Source: Numida meleagris
Taxonomy: Eukaryota > Chordata > Aves > Galliformes > Numididae
Reading direction: 5' to 3'
Length of the DNA: 64,000 nt
NCBI RefSeq assembly: GCF_002078875.1
Contig: NC_034412.1
Coordinates: 27,372,244-27,436,243 of the forward strand
The notes beneath the pieces are model-generated. The model did no database searches, was not told the DNA's origin, and was given only the letters and a program-made list of their open reading frames with translations. Position 1 is the first letter of the stretch. Each line of letters starts with the position of its first letter. Shown piece after piece: positions 58,901-64,000 of this stretch. A program made the translations under genes and the position numbers.

Positions 58901-61900
58901 AATCCAAAAAAACTTGTAAAATCTCATTATTTTGTCCTGACATAGATGGAAGTAACTTTTGGGATTACAGCTTCCCAGAAACTGTACCTCTTCAGTTATA
59001 CACCAGCACCTTTCAACAACCTGGCAGCAAAGACAGAAACAAACCCAGGTCTCAGCAGCACGAGAATGATAACCTATCCTCTGGCAAATCTGCTAAAACA
59101 CAGTGATTTACAGACACCAGTTCAGCCAGCATCATCTATGACAACATAAATGAAGTTTTCCAGGATTCCATTTCCTATCTGAGTTCAAAGCATTTTAAAA
59201 ACCAAAACTTGAAAAAAGAAAAGATTTTAAGGAAATAACTGAGATCAAAAATCACACTGCAAACAACCAGGTAGCTGGTAAATTCTTGGCTGAAGTCTTC
59301 ATATGTTTCCATTTGATACTCCAACATAAGCTAAATCTAACTGTAGGTATTTACTGAAAGTTAAGCTCATACGTTGCTTGTGCATCTCTTTTTGATTAAT
59401 TTGACTACAAAATACACTACTGAATATATGAAAGCATCAATATGGGGAGAAAGTATGAGACAAAAGCTTAGATTGCCACAAATCCTTTTTTTATGCCTCA
59501 TTTCAGTAACACAAATGGACTTCATTTTCACTAATGAAAATCACATTTGATTTACAGGGTATTAGCATTCACATTTCAATTCTGAAATGCAATGTGATTA
59601 GTACATTCAGGATTTCATGAGGTCCTGAAATATTTACTTAACTACTGAAAAAAAGGTTTGGAATGTTCTCCAAGTAATCAAAGGGAGAGCAACACAGAAA
59701 TTCAAGACCTTAAGAGTTAGCTAACTTCTTGCTTAGTATTTACTTACTATGTCAATTAATTCCACCTGTTTTCAGAAAAAAACTCTTTGAGTAAGCTTCA
59801 TTAATTTTCTGCAAGACATTTCTGAGTGTATTGTCATATTATATTCCCTCCAGATCATCCACTATTCAGAAACTATAATCTCTCTCAAATCCACCTTTAC
59901 ATAGCCAGAACCTTGATTTGCCCCTAGCATTTCTACAGCACCCTTCACAGAAACACTTAGCATTGTTTCCTTAAAAAAAAAATAATAAAATAAAGGTGAA
60001 AAGGTGAGAGAAAGGTGTTTTTTTTGTTGCTTTTTTTTTTTTAAGCTTTAAGTGATATTACAAGGTAACTGCAGCATGGAGATACAAGAAAGGGCTGGAA
60101 AAAGAGGCAAGGAGACAGTTTCATCAACCACTTAAATCAATCTAAAGAAATACTGCTCCCAAGAGAGGGATAAATTCCCCATTCCTCCCACTCAGTTAGC
60201 ACTCTTCCTCCTTCTCACTTGTCAGCACTACATTTCTCATGCCCTGCAGACAAATTCGAAAATAATCTGTATTTACAATGTTAAAATTTTTGACTCTCAA
60301 ATGAAAATTTATTTTCACTGACAACATTTCCATCAGTGTTTGCTTGACTTGCTTAACTGAAACTATACACAATTACTACTGATGTGCACATGAAAATTTA
60401 TTATCCAAAGCAATCTCAATATCTCAAAGTTATGTTGCTTCTTTAAGTCAGAGGAGATGCACAAAAGATCCTTCTAGATTTGATAATGTTCAGTATACCT
60501 CTCCGCAGAACCATACCCAGATGTTTTCAGCTTACAAGTCAGAGCCTGCTACCTCCAGTGGATTCCCAAAGGCCAAGAAAGACCTCGCTGGTGAGGCAAG
60601 CTGTGCTCAAGAGAGGACCTAGGCCCCTTACTTGCTCCATTCCTAGGAATACAGAGGAACTACAGATACTGGTGTGCCCATAGCTGCTCTTCTAATCAAA
60701 AAGACTTTGACCTCACTGCAAAGAAATCCAAAGCAAACAAACACACAACCAATGAAACAAAGAACAGAAAAAGCAAAAAACTACCACACAGTAAAACCCA
60801 ACAGCCACCAAAGAAAGGCAAGTGACCTACTTTGCCTTTTTCAGCTCAGTTTATCCTTTGATTTCCCAATTTTTTCTTTCTCCATTCCCCAGAAGTCTTA
60901 AAACATTTTACAGGAAACAATGTGTTTATGTCTACTGATCATGCAGTCAGCTGACAAATCTGAATGTTTTCTTCTGCCTGTTCTTAGGCTTCTCCTTGTT
61001 CAGACAGTGTTTGTTAGGGACTTTCTTCCATGGCTCCGCAGTCTGAGTACCTCTGACGTGGGAACTGAATATGATTGAACAGAGACAGTACATTTTCCAT
61101 GCACTTACTTCTCAGAATAGGCACAAAAATATCGTTATTAAATTTTTGTAACATCAAATTTGCACTGGAGGCCTGCATACTTTGGGAGTACTGCTCCCAT
61201 AAGAGAAGTTTTGTATAGCTCCACTGACTTTAGCGCAGCCGCATTGTTTACATTGTTAAAGGATGCAATCCACTGTCATTTGAGACTCAAATACGGATAC
61301 AATAAAATTTAATGTAGCTTGGGAAGGATCTATTCTAGAAACAGCTTGTAAGCATCAGATAATTACTCTCTTCAGATAGTTACAAGGATGGATTAATTTT
61401 ACATCTTGCTCATTTCCACTTAGTATATGATGCAAACGAATAAATTGCAGGAGTGTTTATCAAAATGTGTAAGAGTGTTTACAGTCCTTTGCTGCACACA
61501 CATTTCATCTCATTCTTACTTAATTACTAAAATTCTTGAACAGCAATGAAGAAAGCTGGAAGAATCCCTTGCTACTGAACTACAAAATTACAAGAAGCAG
61601 CAAGAAGGCTGGTTCTTTCAGAGAGACTGTCTCTAAAGGTCAGTGGTGATCTCATGAGGGTCCCTCTCCCTGTTTTTATCTCATTTATATAAATAGGTTT
61701 ATTTTTAAAGATGTTTCAGAGTGTCATGACTTGGAGTGGTCAGAGAGATTAAGTAATTTGTCAGACTGGTACAAGGCAACGCAAATTAAAATTGCCTTTA
61801 CCTTCTAAAGCACTGAATTAAAATTTTACAGAATAAAATATATACAATGAAATATCTGTCCTACTGGTTAGAAGGACACAATGTCAGAAACACCTGGTAT

Positions 61901-63762
61901 CTTTCAGTTTCCATTTTTTTGGTAAACATTCCCATGTTTTTGTCATCATCTTTTTACTCATATTTAGAACAAATAAAGGAAGATCAGGTAGCTCTTTCTA
62001 CAGGAGCAAAGGAATTGTTTATGGCTCAAAGCTCTTCTCCCTTGTGAAGGATTCCTCATGCAATTCTAAGGAGATGTAAAGTAATGCAAGAGCTTTAGAC
62101 CAGAGCCATTTTCTCTCCTACCAATTCTACTAACTATGAGCAGTACTTTCAAAACGGAAATTGCCATAAGAGCTAAACATTATTGACATCACTTTGTTGC
62201 CAAAGGATGGCTGCTATTACAGACTTTCTCCATATAATGATTACTTTTTTCCATTACATGCCCCATTTTACATTATTCAGTGTCAAAATTCAACTATTAG
62301 GGCTGTGTAGTGTTTGCAAAGAATCATTTTTCTGCTTTTAAAAATTGAATGACTATGAGACGTTTTAAGTAGTTCATACGAAATCCATCACTTTTAAGTT
62401 TACAGCTTTCTACAGTTTCTGGGGTGCTTATTTCCCACAAACATGAAGCACTTCCACTCAGCTTGAAATCTGACTGGGAATGGAGGATTTCCATCCCGGA
62501 CTATGAAGATACACTTGCAACTCTTTCAATACATCCTCCATATTTACCTGATGCATAAATCCAGAAAAAAAAATTATCAACATATCTTCAATATCATCTT
62601 TATTGACTCTAGTGACTAAATCATCAGACTAGGTGAACATGTCTCATACCCACTGTAGACCACAAAGGAATTATTTTCTTCCTCAAATTCCATTTGCTAG
62701 AAGTCAAAGGAAGCTATGGGAACAGACCTAGAAACTGAAAGCAAGCTGCAGTTCTATTGCAGCTGTCGCCTCAGCATTTTTTTTTCTTGTCTAGGTGTAA
62801 TAAAGGATAAAGCATCCTAATGGGTAGACAAAAGTGTACGGAACTACTAACAAAAGTCAGAGGTCAGTAAAAGCAGAGGAGTAAACAAAAGCGAAACAGA
62901 AAGGAAAAATTGCACTCAAGTGAGATGTTGAAGGGGATAGTAAAGGGGAAGGGCCTGACTCAGTCAGAAGGACTTAAATGTTAAAGAACCACTGGAACCA
63001 ATAACAAATCACAGACTGCAAGTTCTTGTTTCACTTGTTAATGTTCTAAGTAACAACTACAAAACATAAGGAAAAGTAAATACTCATTCCACATTAGTGA
63101 GAGCACTTCCACTGCTGCTGCCAGTTCTGTTTAAGCACACAGGAGAAATGCTCTTTGTGCGCTCCAGCCCAGCTAGCTGGGACCAACGTGATACCACATC
63201 AACTAGTACTGATTTCTTTATTAAAAGGAAGTGCTAAAAATACTGAAAAAAAAATAAAAATTACACAGGACTATGTAAAGTTTAGAAAATTCTAAATTAA
63301 TAATGTTTACTTGAAACAGTTTGACTTCATTGAACATACTCATTCAAATATAGCATTAATTAAAGGAATAAATATCAAATTTGTGTCATTAATTGCTCAG
63401 CAAAACTATTTGTGATCATCAAAGAAAAGGTCACCATCTCTGCCTCAATAATAATACACTAAACGCTTTCACTTGTTCAGACAGAAAATCAAAACATTGT
63501 GCTTGGATGGCATCCTATAGGATATGTTCCTTTCCTGAGATGACTTTTCATTTTAATACTGCCTATGTTTCCATTCAGCTTTGCTAAAGGCTCAAGATTA
63601 GCACTAAGCTCACAAATGGAAGGAAGAAATCTGATGTTCTCACAGGTCAGAAGACATCCAACTATAAACTCATACAGCACGATACTCCTAATTACTGAGA
63701 CTTATCCATAACTAAGACCTAAAGACCGTATCCTGAGGAGTTTTATTCACATAGGCACTTTC

Positions 63763-64000
63763 AATCACAGAATCATAGAATGGCCTGGGTTGAAAAGGAC
63801 CTCAAAGATCATCAAGTCTCAACCCCCTGCTAAGTGCAGGGCCGCCAACCACTAGACCAGGCTGCCCAGAGCCACGTCCAGTCTGGCCTTGAATGCCTCC
63901 AGGGACGGGGCATCCACAACCTCCCTGGGCAACCTGTTCCAGTGCGTCACCACCCTCTGTGTGAAAAACTTCCTCCTAATATCTAACCTAAATCTCCCCT
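63763..64000 (-). mobile_element. CR1 LINE 3' fragment running off the right edge
   Basis: It starts with the CR1 terminal repeats (AATCACAGAATCATAGAATG) and continues GGCCTGGGTTGAAAAGGACC, CAGGCTGCCCAGAGCC, GACGGGGCATCCACAACCTC and TCCTAATATCTAACCTAAAT. It is well preserved and cut by the window end, so its length is unknown. Confidence 0.93.

Overview
The window looks like AT-rich intronic DNA from a bird, most likely a galliform or close relative. The main evidence is about a dozen fragments of CR1 non-LTR retrotransposons, recognised by their 3' ends (TTCCAACC...ATTCTATGATTCT) and by remnants of the CR1 ORF2 C-terminus. There are also two solo LTRs of one endogenous-retrovirus family. Nothing prokaryotic is present: no operons, no dense coding, no CRISPR array, no rRNA or tRNA.

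The only gene I can support is on the minus strand: an internal part of FSTL5 (follistatin-like 5), a secreted multidomain protein. Three coding exons are visible. In transcription order they are 38778-38582 (end of the follistatin/Kazal-to-EF-hand linker plus EF-hand 1), 33761-33641 (EF-hand 2) and 9463-9297 (start of the first Ig-like domain). Their lengths (197, 121 and 167 nt), splice sites and phases fit together with no frame break, giving a 161-codon joined stretch including the two split codons. The introns between them are 4,820 and 24,177 bp. The upstream intron covers all remaining sequence to the right edge (more than 25 kb), and the downstream intron reaches the left edge (more than 9 kb). 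I found no Kazal exon upstream and no exon for the second half of the Ig domain downstream, so both probably lie outside the window.

Layout: 1-9296 is intron with a CR1 copy split by a solo LTR (3199-4325), a second CR1 (7742-8195) and a small tandem repeat. 9297-9463 is the Ig exon. 9464-33640 is a large intron with CR1 pieces at 12.5, 17.9, 22.3, 27.8 and 28.4 kb, a perfect 40-bp-arm palindrome at 11.2 kb, and several homopolymer tracts. 33641-33761 and 38582-38778 are the EF-hand exons, with a CR1 fragment between them. 38779-64000 is intron with CR1 pieces at 40.9, 53.5, 55.8 and 63.8 kb and a second solo LTR at 51.3-51.8 kb.

The most notable non-coding structures are the 104-bp perfect hairpin at 11162-11265, the LTR nested in CR1 with an exact 6-bp target-site duplication, and an internally deleted CR1 that joins endonuclease-domain sequence to a 3'-region segment. 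I see no sign of a new multi-gene system. All other open reading frames look like chance or repeat-derived frames.
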